Assembly: GCA_023399095.1 (NCBI GenBank)
Contig: JAEWQS010000096.1
Span: forward strand, 1-13,955
Direction of reading: 5' to 3'
From: Bacillota bacterium
GTDB taxonomy: Bacteria > Bacillota > Clostridia > Christensenellales > SZUA-584
Length of the DNA: 13,955 nt
Numbering within the stretch: position 1 is the stretch's first letter; each line of letters begins with the position of its first letter. Position numbers and translations under genes: made by a program. The notes below the pieces were generated by a model, which was not told where the DNA came from, did no database searches, and saw only the letters and a list, made by a program, of their open reading frames with translations. Shown here piece after piece: positions 6,355 through 12,063 of this stretch.

Positions 6355-7809
6355 ATGATAGCTGTATACATCATATTGGTATTGCTTTTGCTGCTGGTCA
6401 TTGTGCTGGCAGTCAATACAATGAGGAAAAAGCCTCAAAAAACTGTCGCGCAAAAACCGGAGCCGCTTGACCTTGATAAAGACAAGCTCGCGAAGAACCT
6501 GTCCGGCATGATTCAGTACAAGACGGTCACATCTCCGACAATGAATGGCTTTGACAAGGACGCATTTTTGGGGCTGCACGCGTATCTCGAGAAGACGTAT
6601 CCGCTGATTCACAAAGCGCTGGAAAAAGAGGTTGTGAACTCATACAGCCTGCTTTATAAATGGACGGGCGCCGGTTCGGATAAAAAGCCCTTTTTGATGA
6701 TGGCGCATATGGACGTGGTGCCTGTGGATAAGCGCACGGCGGACAAATGGACGCATGAGGCGTTTTCAGGCGCCATCGCGGATGGGTATGTATGGGGTCG
6801 CGGCGCGATTGATATGAAGGGACAGCTCGCGGCTGTGCTTGAAAGTGTCGAATATCTCATCGGTGAAGGGTATGTGCCCAAACGGGATATTTACATTGCG
6901 CTTGGTCACGACGAGGAAGCCATGGGCACGCTGGGTGCACAGAAAATTGTCGACAGGCTCACCGAAAAGGGTGTCCATCTCGATTTTGTGATTGATGAAG
7001 GCGGCGTGGTGATGGACGGCAAGGTCATGAACGTGGATGCCATGGTGGCCGCGGTTGGCATATGCGAAAAGGGTTACGCAGACATTAAGCTAATTGCCGA
7101 ATCCGCAGGAGGTCATGCCTCAAGGCCACCCAAGCAGACGGCGGTCGGTGCACTCGCAAAGGCAATTGTGGCGTTGGAAAAGCACCACATGAAACCCACG
7201 CTGAACAAGCCGTTAAAAGATATGCTGGATGCGGTAGGCGGCTACATGAAGTTCCCGCTGAACGTGATCGCCTCCAATCTGTTTATTACAAAGCCATTGC
7301 TGCTCAAAGGCCTCGGCACGGGCAGCACAGGCTCAGCGATGGTGCGCACCACGGCAGCGCCTACGATGCTACAAGGCTCAAGCGCACCCAATACCCTGGC
7401 GGAGCGGGCCGAGGCGGTGGTGAACTTCCGCATTTCGCCGGACGATACGGTGGAGCGCCTGCTGGCGCATATCAAAAAAACGGTGGGTGACGATATTAAG
7501 CTTGAGATCATGCAGGCTTATGAACCATCGGGCGTATCCGGCACGGACACCGAAGCGTATAGCATCATCAGAGAGACGATTATGTCGATGTTTCCCGGAT
7601 ATGTGGTATCACCATACCTCATGGTGGGAGCGACGGACTCGCGCCGATACGCGGCTGTGGCCGATGGAATTTACCGATTTCAGCCGTTTCGTTCGATGGC
7701 GGACGATCTGGATACAATACATGCCGCAAACGAACGGTTGCACATCGATTCACTTCGGGAGGGCGTTGAGTTCTTTGTTCAGCTTGTAAAAAAAGCGGAC
7801 GAATGGTAA
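6355..7809 (+). CDS. Membrane-anchored M20 family metallohydrolase (PM20D1/carboxypeptidase S-like)
   Basis: 484 residues. Residues 1-21 are a hydrophobic N-terminal anchor (MIAVYIILVLLLLLVIVLAV) followed by a basic stretch, so the enzyme sits on one face of the membrane. The M20 di-zinc site is complete: His118 and Asp120 (AHMDVVP), bridging Asp153 (GRGAIDMKG), catalytic Glu187 and ligand Glu188 (HDEEAMG), an Asp-Glu pair 214-215 (VIDEGG), His254 of the dimerisation lid (SAGGHASRPP) and His456 near the end (DTIHAANERL). Length, anchor and motif spacing fit the carboxypeptidase S/PM20D1 subgroup, whose members hydrolyse peptides or make and break N-acyl amino acids. The start at ATG 6355 is supported by AGGAAG at 6342-6347; upstream TTG 6313 falls inside the repeat element. 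It follows the two membrane proteins by about 100 bp and precedes DegV by about 110 bp, consistent with one operon. Confidence 0.85.
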   Translation: MIAVYIILVLLLLLVIVLAVNTMRKKPQKTVAQKPEPLDLDKDKLAKNLSGMIQYKTVTSPTMNGFDKDAFLGLHAYLEKTYPLIHKALEKEVVNSYSLLYKWTGAGSDKKPFLMMAHMDVVPVDKRTADKWTHEAFSGAIADGYVWGRGAIDMKGQLAAVLESVEYLIGEGYVPKRDIYIALGHDEEAMGTLGAQKIVDRLTEKGVHLDFVIDEGGVVMDGKVMNVDAMVAAVGICEKGYADIKLIAESAGGHASRPPKQTAVGALAKAIVALEKHHMKPTLNKPLKDMLDAVGGYMKFPLNVIASNLFITKPLLLKGLGTGSTGSAMVRTTAAPTMLQGSSAPNTLAERAEAVVNFRISPDDTVERLLAHIKKTVGDDIKLEIMQAYEPSGVSGTDTEAYSIIRETIMSMFPGYVVSPYLMVGATDSRRYAAVADGIYRFQPFRSMADDLDTIHAANERLHIDSLREGVEFFVQLVKKADEW

Positions 7810-7820
7810 GATGTTGTCAT

Positions 7821-7860
7821 ACAGTGCTCCAACTTTGATATTTTTGATCTTCGGAGCAAT
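7821..7860 (+). repeat. Hairpin-forming repeat element, copy 2 (between M20 and DegV)
   Basis: TGCTCC (7825-7830) and GGAGCA (7853-7858) form inverted arms around a 22-base AT-rich loop. The 13 leading and 10 trailing bases match copy 1 at 6285-6325 almost perfectly, while the loop has diverged. A second hairpin follows directly: GCAGCGC (7863-7869) with GTGCTGC (7876-7882) around GGTTTT. Confidence 0.65.
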
Positions 7861-7917
7861 AAGCAGCGCGGTTTTGTGCTGCGGGCTATTATACATATAT
7901 ATTATAGGAGGAATCAG

Positions 7918-8793
7918 ATGCGCGATTTTATCATTGCCACCGATTCGGACACAGAGATACCCTACACATTTGCCGACCAATATAACATACCGGTATTTTT
8001 GATGCCATACACGGTGGATGGAGAAGAGAGGCTTTTTGACCTCGGCAGAAACACGGATTTTGTCGGTTTTTATGACGAACTGAGAAACGGTGCCGACGCC
8101 ATTACGTCCACACGGTCGCCTGCGGACATCGCAGAATTTTTCCGTGATATCGTCAAAGAAGGCAAAGAAGTGCTTTACCTCTCGTTTTCCTCAGCTCTTT
8201 CGGGACATTACGACCTGACGCAGATGGCGAAGAATATGGTGCTTGAGGAGATGCCGGATGCCCGCATAGAGCTTGTGGACACGCTGCGCATATCCATGGG
8301 AGCCGGGCAGCTTGTGATGCATGCTCAAAGGCTTAAAGAAGAGGGCAAGTCTCTTGAGGAAATCAGAGACTGGGTGATAGAAAACCGTCAGCGCTCACAT
8401 GCGTGGTTCTCTGTTGATGATTTGAACTACCTTAAAAAAGGCGGTCGTCTTTCGGGCGCGGCGGCAGCTATCGGCACCATTCTCGATGTCAAGCCGATAC
8501 TCAAGCTCAACCATGAAGGAAAGATTGTGGCGGCAGACAAGGTGAAGGGATCAAAGAAAATTCTGAAGTTCTTCCTTAATGTGATACAGGAAAACGTGGA
8601 GAAACCCGAAGAACAGACGGCTTTCTTGCTGCATGCTGATAACATGGAAGCGGCATTGAAGATGAAGGAACTTGTAAAAGAAAACGTTTCGTTTAAAGAT
8701 GTTCTCATACAGGATGTAGGTCCCGTTATCGGATGCCACACAGGTCCCGGCGTGCTGGCTGTCATATTCATGGGCAAAGCCATTAATTCGTAA
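7918..8793 (+). CDS. DegV family fatty-acid-binding protein (FakB-like)
   Basis: 291 residues, the normal DegV length. Typical features are the N-terminal IATDSDTEIP strand-turn, TSTRSPADI (63-71) and LSFSSALSG (88-96) that hold the fatty acid carboxylate, the GGRLSGAAAAIGTILDVKPIL helix entry (175-195) and the C-terminal GPVIGCHTGPGVLAVIF (268-284). DegV/FakB proteins bind a fatty acid in a buried tunnel and present it to the FakA kinase for phosphorylation and use in phospholipid synthesis; no FakA is encoded in this window. AGGAGG at 7906-7911 fixes ATG 7918, and the open frame before it is noise. Position behind the M20 hydrolase, before a terminator, suggests the fatty acid may come from that enzyme, which is inference. 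Confidence 0.88.
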   Translation: MRDFIIATDSDTEIPYTFADQYNIPVFLMPYTVDGEERLFDLGRNTDFVGFYDELRNGADAITSTRSPADIAEFFRDIVKEGKEVLYLSFSSALSGHYDLTQMAKNMVLEEMPDARIELVDTLRISMGAGQLVMHAQRLKEEGKSLEEIRDWVIENRQRSHAWFSVDDLNYLKKGGRLSGAAAAIGTILDVKPILKLNHEGKIVAADKVKGSKKILKFFLNVIQENVEKPEEQTAFLLHADNMEAALKMKELVKENVSFKDVLIQDVGPVIGCHTGPGVLAVIFMGKAINS

Positions 8794-8805
8794 TATCTAT
8801 CGCTT

Positions 8806-8829
8806 AGGGCTGCAATTGCGGCCCTTTTA
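8806..8829 (+). terminator. Rho-independent terminator after degV
   Basis: AGGGCTGCA (8806-8814) pairs with TGCGGCCCT (8817-8825) with one G-U pair, followed by TTTTAT. It closes the putative operon that starts at the 4719 promoter; I see no other convincing terminator between them. Confidence 0.8.
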
Positions 8830-8882
8830 TATTACAATTGATACGTTTTGATTAAGAATATTGAGGTAATAAGTTGAATCGA

Positions 8883-8911
8883 TTGACATATATATATCTA
8901 AGGAATAGAAT
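8883..8911 (+). promoter_or_regulatory. Promoter of the small four-helix membrane protein gene
   Basis: A perfect TTGACA (8883-8888), a 17-bp spacer and TAGAAT (8906-8911) form a near-consensus SigA promoter. The predicted start near 8918 leaves a short AT-rich leader before AGGAGG at 8932-8937. Confidence 0.75.
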
Positions 8912-8943
8912 GCTTATATATATTATATTATAGGAGGTTCATT

Positions 8944-9342
8944 ATGAACGCACCCGGAAAAGGTCTCTTAAAAGTTGTTAGTATCATATTCATCGTTTTT
9001 GGCGCCATCGCCACGCTTTTATCGATCATTGGACTTGCTGGATCGGCAATGCTCAGCTCCTTGACTTATGGTTTGACCGGAGTTTTGGTGGTTGGAATGG
9101 TCATTGCACTGATTGCAAGCGTACTTGAACTCGTGATGGGCATAGTCGGCGTTAAAAAATGCGCAGATCCCTCACAGGCAAATTTCTTTATCGTAACAGG
9201 CATCATTCTTTGTGCTCTTAACTTGATCTCGATGATAATGTATTTCCAAGTCACAAGTCTTATCAACTTTGTGCTGCCGATTCTCTTCATCGTGGGCGGC
9301 GTACAGAACAAGAACGCAACGTCCGCGGGCGTACAAGCGTAA
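8944..9342 (+). CDS. Small four-helix membrane protein of unknown function
   Basis: 132 residues with four hydrophobic segments at about 11-33, 43-67, 80-100 and 104-118, a short Lys/Cys-containing loop (GVKKCADPSQ) between helices two and three, and a polar tail (NKNATSAGVQA). No enzymatic motif is visible. The layout is like many small DUF4064-type or tetraspan-like proteins of Gram-positive bacteria, but I would not assign one. AGGAGG at 8932-8937 fixes the start. It has its own near-consensus promoter and strong terminator, so it is a monocistronic and probably well-expressed gene. Confidence 0.75.
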   Translation: MNAPGKGLLKVVSIIFIVFGAIATLLSIIGLAGSAMLSSLTYGLTGVLVVGMVIALIASVLELVMGIVGVKKCADPSQANFFIVTGIILCALNLISMIMYFQVTSLINFVLPILFIVGGVQNKNATSAGVQA

Positions 9343-9366
9343 CAATCGGTTTATATTTCAGATCGG

Positions 9367-9396
9367 AACGGGACAGCCAAGCGGCTGTCCCGTTTT
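9367..9396 (+). terminator. Strong rho-independent terminator after the small membrane protein gene
   Basis: CGGGACAGCC (9369-9378) and GGCTGTCCCG (9383-9392) form a perfect 10-bp stem with an AAGC loop, followed by TTTT. It lies between convergent genes. On the minus strand the stem is followed only by TT, so it would be weaker for the methyltransferase gene. Confidence 0.9.
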
Positions 9397-9410
9397 CAGT
9401 TTACCAGGCT

Positions 9411-10235
9411 TCATTTGCGCGCAACGGCACAGATCGCGGCAGATTGATCCGTATAGTCTTCTCCGGCAACGCTGCCAAAAAGCTGCGTGTTTATGAATCC
9501 TGCGTCTGCAAGATCAGAAATCAGTTCTTCAGGCGTAAACGCGTGGTTCCAGATGTTATAGCACTGAACGGTATTATCTTCAATAACGATATACTGCTCA
9601 TCGTATGTGCGGCACTCATCGTATCTGTAAAATGAATAAAGGCACGCGTAAGATGCGTCGCTCCAGAACCCACCGTTGTTGTAGCTCCAGGTGTGTTTTT
9701 CTTCCCAGCCCTCGTATTGAGCAGGCGAGCAAACGTCGACGATGAAAAGACCGTCGTCTTTTAATGTCTTGTGGATTTTTTGGAGGAGCTTTTTTCTGTC
9801 GGCGGGGCAGAGCACGCCGAAATCACAGTAAATCAGAGTCACCACATCAAATGTCGGCCTGAAGCCAAGATCAAGATAGCTCTGACAGATATAATCGATA
9901 CTGTAGTTCGTATGCTTCTTCGCGTATTCGATACTGCGAGGTGACAGGTCGATACCCGTGACATCGAATCCTTTCTGTGCGAATAAATTCGCATAGATGC
10001 CGGGGCCGCACCCAAGATCCAGCAAGCGCGGTCGCTTTGCGGGATTTGCTATACCCGCAATCAATTCGGCAGACCTTTTGACAAAGTCATGCTTTCTTGT
10101 GGCCGCCTCTAGCTCCGGGTTCAGATGGGCTTCCAGCATGCTCTTGGAAATATGCTCATCATCCCAGAACTTTGATGTGCTGGGTTCATAAAGATCAGGT
10201 CTTCGGTTTAAAATGCTTAGTAAATGATTGTACAT
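9411..10235 (-). CDS. Class I SAM-dependent methyltransferase
   Basis: 274 residues. The Rossmann-type methyltransferase core starts at motif I LLDLGCGPGIYA (71-82), with GFDVTGIDLS (89-98) carrying the acidic residue that binds the SAM ribose. A DVVTLIYCDFGVL strand (motif IV region) and a DDGLFIVDV strand (motif VI) follow. The N-terminus (PDLYEPSTSKFWDDEHISKSMLEAHLNP, split by the family as a lid) places it in a widespread Firmicutes subgroup without an established substrate; small-molecule methylation is most likely. AAGGAG (10241-10246 on the minus strand) fixes the start. The gene is preceded by a long structured leader with an internal terminator, so its expression is probably set by premature termination. 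It is convergent with the small membrane protein and divergent from the sirtuin. Confidence 0.85.
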   Translation of the reverse strand: MYNHLLSILNRRPDLYEPSTSKFWDDEHISKSMLEAHLNPELEAATRKHDFVKRSAELIAGIANPAKRPRLLDLGCGPGIYANLFAQKGFDVTGIDLSPRSIEYAKKHTNYSIDYICQSYLDLGFRPTFDVVTLIYCDFGVLCPADRKKLLQKIHKTLKDDGLFIVDVCSPAQYEGWEEKHTWSYNNGGFWSDASYACLYSFYRYDECRTYDEQYIVIEDNTVQCYNIWNHAFTPEELISDLADAGFINTQLFGSVAGEDYTDQSAAICAVARK

Positions 10236-10254
10236 TTTTTCTCCTTTTATTATC

Positions 10255-10268
10255 TTTGTGACGATATC
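10255..10268. repeat. 14-bp inverted repeat, left arm (methyltransferase leader region)
   Basis: TTTGTGACGATATC here is the exact reverse complement of 10500-10513. The arm lies between the leader terminator and the methyltransferase ribosome binding site. In the minus-strand RNA it can pair with the 5' end of the transcript. Confidence 0.85.
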
Positions 10269-10290
10269 TTAGAGTCGTGGGAGCCATAAT

Positions 10291-10321
10291 AAAAAAACTG
10301 CGGATATGCTCCACAGCTTTT
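10291..10321 (-). terminator. Rho-independent terminator inside the methyltransferase leader
   Basis: Read on the minus strand, CTGTGG (10316-10311) pairs with CCGCAG (10303-10298) with one G-U pair around a 7-base loop, and seven T residues follow (10297-10291). AAAAG before the stem can extend the helix into the T run. It lies about 55 nt upstream of the methyltransferase start codon and downstream of a promoter at 10518-10546, so it is an attenuator, not the end of another gene. Confidence 0.75.
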
Positions 10322-10510
10322 CGTTGAACTCTATAACGAAAGTGAACTTGTGGAACATGCAAAAAACATAATCATAAGAAAACAAGCCATCTAAATGGCG
10401 CAAGTCTGTTTTCAATTATGTTCTTCGTATCGTTTCCACAGCACGCTTACACGACCGATTATGTCACGTCAAACGTGTCGGATGAATCACCTCACCAATG
10501 ATATCGTCAC
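10298..10510 (-). promoter_or_regulatory. Structured attenuator leader RNA of the methyltransferase gene
   Basis: On the minus strand, segment A TGTGGAA (10440-10434) pairs perfectly with TTCCACA in segment B (10355-10349). Between them is a long hairpin: AACATAAT/ATTATGTT (10422-10415 with 10372-10365), GAAAACA/TGTTTTC (10413-10407 with 10384-10378) and GCCAT/ATGGC (10399-10395 with 10390-10386) capped by TTAG. Segment B, ATGTTCCACA (10358-10349), can instead pair over 10 bp with segment C TGTGGAGCAT (10315-10306), which is half of the terminator stem. A small hairpin TTTCGTT/AACGAAA lies between B and C. A:B thus allows termination and B:C prevents it. A 5' hairpin (CCGA...TCGG, 10481-10455) stands before A. 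I do not recognise a known riboswitch or T-box class, and no convincing leader peptide is present. Confidence 0.7.
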
Positions 10511-10513
10511 AAA
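10500..10513. repeat. 14-bp inverted repeat, right arm (at the leader transcription start)
   Basis: GATATCGTCACAAA, exact reverse complement of 10255-10268; the two arms enclose a 259-bp segment. This arm overlaps the predicted transcription start (about 10510) of the leader RNA. Confidence 0.85.
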
Positions 10514-10517
10514 ATGC

Positions 10518-10546
10518 ATGATATACCCAGGTATTTGATATGTCAA
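10518..10546 (-). promoter_or_regulatory. Promoter of the methyltransferase leader
   Basis: On the minus strand, a perfect TTGACA (10546-10541), a 17-bp spacer and TATCAT (10523-10518) make a strong SigA-type promoter. Transcription should begin near G 10510, giving a leader of about 275 nt. Confidence 0.75.
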
Positions 10547-10615
10547 CCTGCTCCATTCGTAATATGAGGTCTATAAAGAGTCTGAAAAAGCCATAAGCGC
10601 AATTGCAGCCAATTG

Positions 10616-10624
10616 TGGTAGAAT
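10616..10624 (+). promoter_or_regulatory. Extended -10 element upstream of the sirtuin gene
   Basis: TGG-TAGAAT is an extended -10 motif 18 bp before ATG 10642; no good -35 is seen at the usual distance. Very similar TGG-TAGCAT is used by the next promoter at 11378-11386. If used, the leader would be only about 10 nt long. Confidence 0.4.
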
Positions 10625-10641
10625 AGTTTGGGGTGAAATGT

Positions 10642-11361
10642 ATGAATCCACAAACGCTTCAGCAAATCATTGATGACGGCAAAAACATCGTCTTTTTCGG
10701 CGGCGCGGGAGTGTCCACGGAAAGCGGCATTCCCGACTTTCGCAGCGTTGATGGGCTTTACAACCAGAAATATCGCTATCCGCCTGAGACGATATTAAGC
10801 CACAGCTTTTTTGTTGCTCATACAGCAGACTTTTACGACTTCTACCGCGAAAAGATGATCTGTCCTGACGCGGAGCCGGACAAAGCGCATTTGAAGCTGG
10901 CCGAGCTGGAAAGGGCGGGCAAGCTTAAGGCGGTTGTCACGCAGAATATCGACGGTCTGCATCAAAAGGCAGGCAGCAAGCGCGTATATGAACTGCATGG
11001 CTCCGTGCACCGCAACCTATGCCAACGGTGCAAAGAGAGCTATGACGCAGCGTTTATTCTTTCCAGCAATGGCATACCGCATTGTACCTGCGGCGGTTTG
11101 ATTAAGCCGGATGTGGTGCTGTATGAGGAGCCGCTCAATGATGCCGTGGTACAGGGCGCAATTAAAGCCATCGAATCGGCGGATGTGCTCATCGTGGGCG
11201 GCACGTCGCTTGCCGTTTATCCGGCGGCGGGTCTGCTCAACTATTTTGGCGGCGATAAGCTTGTGCTTATCAACAAAACGCCGACGACTTATGACCACCG
11301 CGCAAGCCTTGTCTTAAATGAGAGCATCGGAGAGACACTGGGCGGCATCACGATTGATTGA
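10642..11361 (+). CDS. SIR2-family NAD-dependent protein deacetylase (sirtuin)
   Basis: 239 residues, the size of minimal bacterial sirtuins. The NAD site is GAGVSTESGIPDFRS (21-35), followed by TQNIDGLH (100-107), catalytic His119 in ELHGSVH, a structural zinc site from Cys127, Cys130, Cys148 and Cys150, the adenosine-binding GGTSLAVYPAAG (186-197) and LINKTPTTYD (209-218). It should remove acetyl groups from lysines using NAD. At the acyl-pocket position where CobB and SIRT5 carry Tyr-x-x-Arg for succinyl-lysine, this protein has Tyr65-x-x-Tyr68, so strong desuccinylase activity is not expected. GGGGTG at 10630-10635 supports ATG 10642; GTG 10633 overlaps that site. It is divergent from the methyltransferase, and the yjdF promoter overlaps its stop codon. 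Whether it shares function with yjdF is unknown. Confidence 0.92.
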   Translation: MNPQTLQQIIDDGKNIVFFGGAGVSTESGIPDFRSVDGLYNQKYRYPPETILSHSFFVAHTADFYDFYREKMICPDAEPDKAHLKLAELERAGKLKAVVTQNIDGLHQKAGSKRVYELHGSVHRNLCQRCKESYDAAFILSSNGIPHCTCGGLIKPDVVLYEEPLNDAVVQGAIKAIESADVLIVGGTSLAVYPAAGLLNYFGGDKLVLINKTPTTYDHRASLVLNESIGETLGGITID

Positions 11362-11386
11362 AAATGTAGGGTCTTTGTGGTAGCAT
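11358..11386 (+). promoter_or_regulatory. Promoter of the yjdF riboswitch transcript
   Basis: TTGAAA (11358-11363), a 17-bp spacer and TAGCAT (11381-11386) with a TGG extension (11378-11380). The -35 overlaps the sirtuin stop codon (TGA 11359-11361). The expected start near 11393 falls just before the first paired bases of the riboswitch. Confidence 0.65.
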
Positions 11387-11396
11387 AGATCTATCA

Positions 11397-11483
11397 AGAG
11401 ATAAAAACACAGTGCGGTATGGTAGTCCGCACGCACCAACGGGTGTCAGTAACCTGCCGCATAAACGCGGTTGTCCCATCTCT
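11397..11483 (+). promoter_or_regulatory. yjdF motif RNA (azaaromatic-sensing riboswitch)
   Basis: AGAGAT (11397-11402) pairs with ATCTCT (11478-11483) to close the domain. Inside are GTGCGG/CCGCAC (11412-11417 with 11427-11432), CACC/GGTG around AAC-G, and CCGC/GCGG around ATAAAC. The conserved-looking GGTGTCAGTAACCTGCC and GCGGTTGTCCC blocks and the position before a DUF2992/YjdF gene fit the yjdF motif RNA as I remember it. That class binds azaaromatic compounds and is thought to act on translation of YjdF. No terminator follows and the ribosome binding site is about 25 nt downstream, so translational control is more likely. A covariance-model match was not run. Confidence 0.75.
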
Positions 11484-11520
11484 TTTATTTCGTGTACTTC
11501 GGAATGAAAGGGATTTTTTT

Positions 11521-11940
11521 ATGGAAAAAACACAGGTGACACTCAGCGTTTTTCATGACGGACAGTTTTTCACGGCGCTGTTTGAGCGGCGTGATGCCCA
11601 AGGATTCAGCGTGGCACGAAGAATTTTTGGAGCAAAGCCGTCCGACAATGAAGTATTGGATTTGATCGTCAGCGGCTACTACGGCCTGCGTTTCAGCCGC
11701 CCTGCGGCAGACGGCAAAGAAACGGCGCTTGCCGCCAATCCCAAGCGTCGGCAAAGGGGGGTGACCAAGGCTGCAAAAGACGTATGCTTTTCCTCCAAGG
11801 CACAGGCTTCACTCAAAGCACAGTATGAACAAAGCAAGAGGGTTGCTAAGGCGGTGCACAAGGATCAGCAAAAGCGGCTGGCCGATGAGAAATATGCGCT
11901 CAAACAGCGAAAACGCAAGCAAAAGCACAGGGGAAGATAG
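11521..11940 (+). CDS. yjdF: YjdF family protein (DUF2992)
   Basis: 139 residues. The N-terminal part VTLSVFHDGQFFTALFERRD, then FSVARRIFGAKPSDNEVLDLIV, matches the DUF2992/YjdF family. The C-terminal half is very rich in Lys, Arg and Gln (KRRQRGVTKAAKD, then LKQRKRKQKHRGR) and probably forms a basic helix or coil; this basic tail is usual for the family. The function is not established; in other bacteria the gene is controlled by an RNA that senses azaaromatic compounds, suggesting a role in handling such toxins. ATG 11521 is preferred to ATG 11419: GAAAGGGA (11506-11513) lies upstream, and the earlier in-frame start lies inside the riboswitch. I see no convincing terminator after the gene, so read-through into the binding-protein gene is possible. 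Confidence 0.85.
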   Translation: MEKTQVTLSVFHDGQFFTALFERRDAQGFSVARRIFGAKPSDNEVLDLIVSGYYGLRFSRPAADGKETALAANPKRRQRGVTKAAKDVCFSSKAQASLKAQYEQSKRVAKAVHKDQQKRLADEKYALKQRKRKQKHRGR

Positions 11941-12026
11941 ACATTTTAGCCCGTTCTTGTCATAATAAGGCACCAAGGTTTATAAAATGTAAGAAAATTG
12001 TTGTCCTTTGCTTTGTTTTGACATTG

Positions 12027-12035
12027 TGCTATAAT
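12027..12035 (+). promoter_or_regulatory. Extended -10 element upstream of the substrate-binding lipoprotein gene
   Basis: TGC-TATAAT (12027-12035) is a perfect extended -10, 28 bp before ATG 12064; a weak TTGCTT stands at 12008-12013. The TTGACA at 12018-12023 is too close to serve as its -35. Confidence 0.55.
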
Positions 12036-12063
12036 GACGGCAGCAAAGTATGTGGAGGTTTTC

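Noticed and set aside
7811..8002. Hydrophobic 63-residue frame between M20 and degV
   Set aside because: It overlaps the degV start by 85 bp, has no ribosome binding site and runs through the hairpin element that is repeated elsewhere as non-coding DNA.
10335..10380. Leader peptide (about 14 codons, MIMFFACSTSSLSL) in the methyltransferase leader
   Set aside because: No ribosome binding site is visible before its start, and its position over segment B would not by itself explain antitermination. It remains possible but unsupported.
10291..10510. T-box or known SAM riboswitch before the methyltransferase
   Set aside because: No T-box consensus or known SAM-class core could be recognised, and the downstream gene is not an amino-acid or tRNA-synthetase gene.
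12018..12035. TTGACA followed by TATAAT upstream of the binding-protein gene
   Set aside because: The spacer is only 6 bp, so the two hexamers cannot form one promoter; only the extended -10 is reported.
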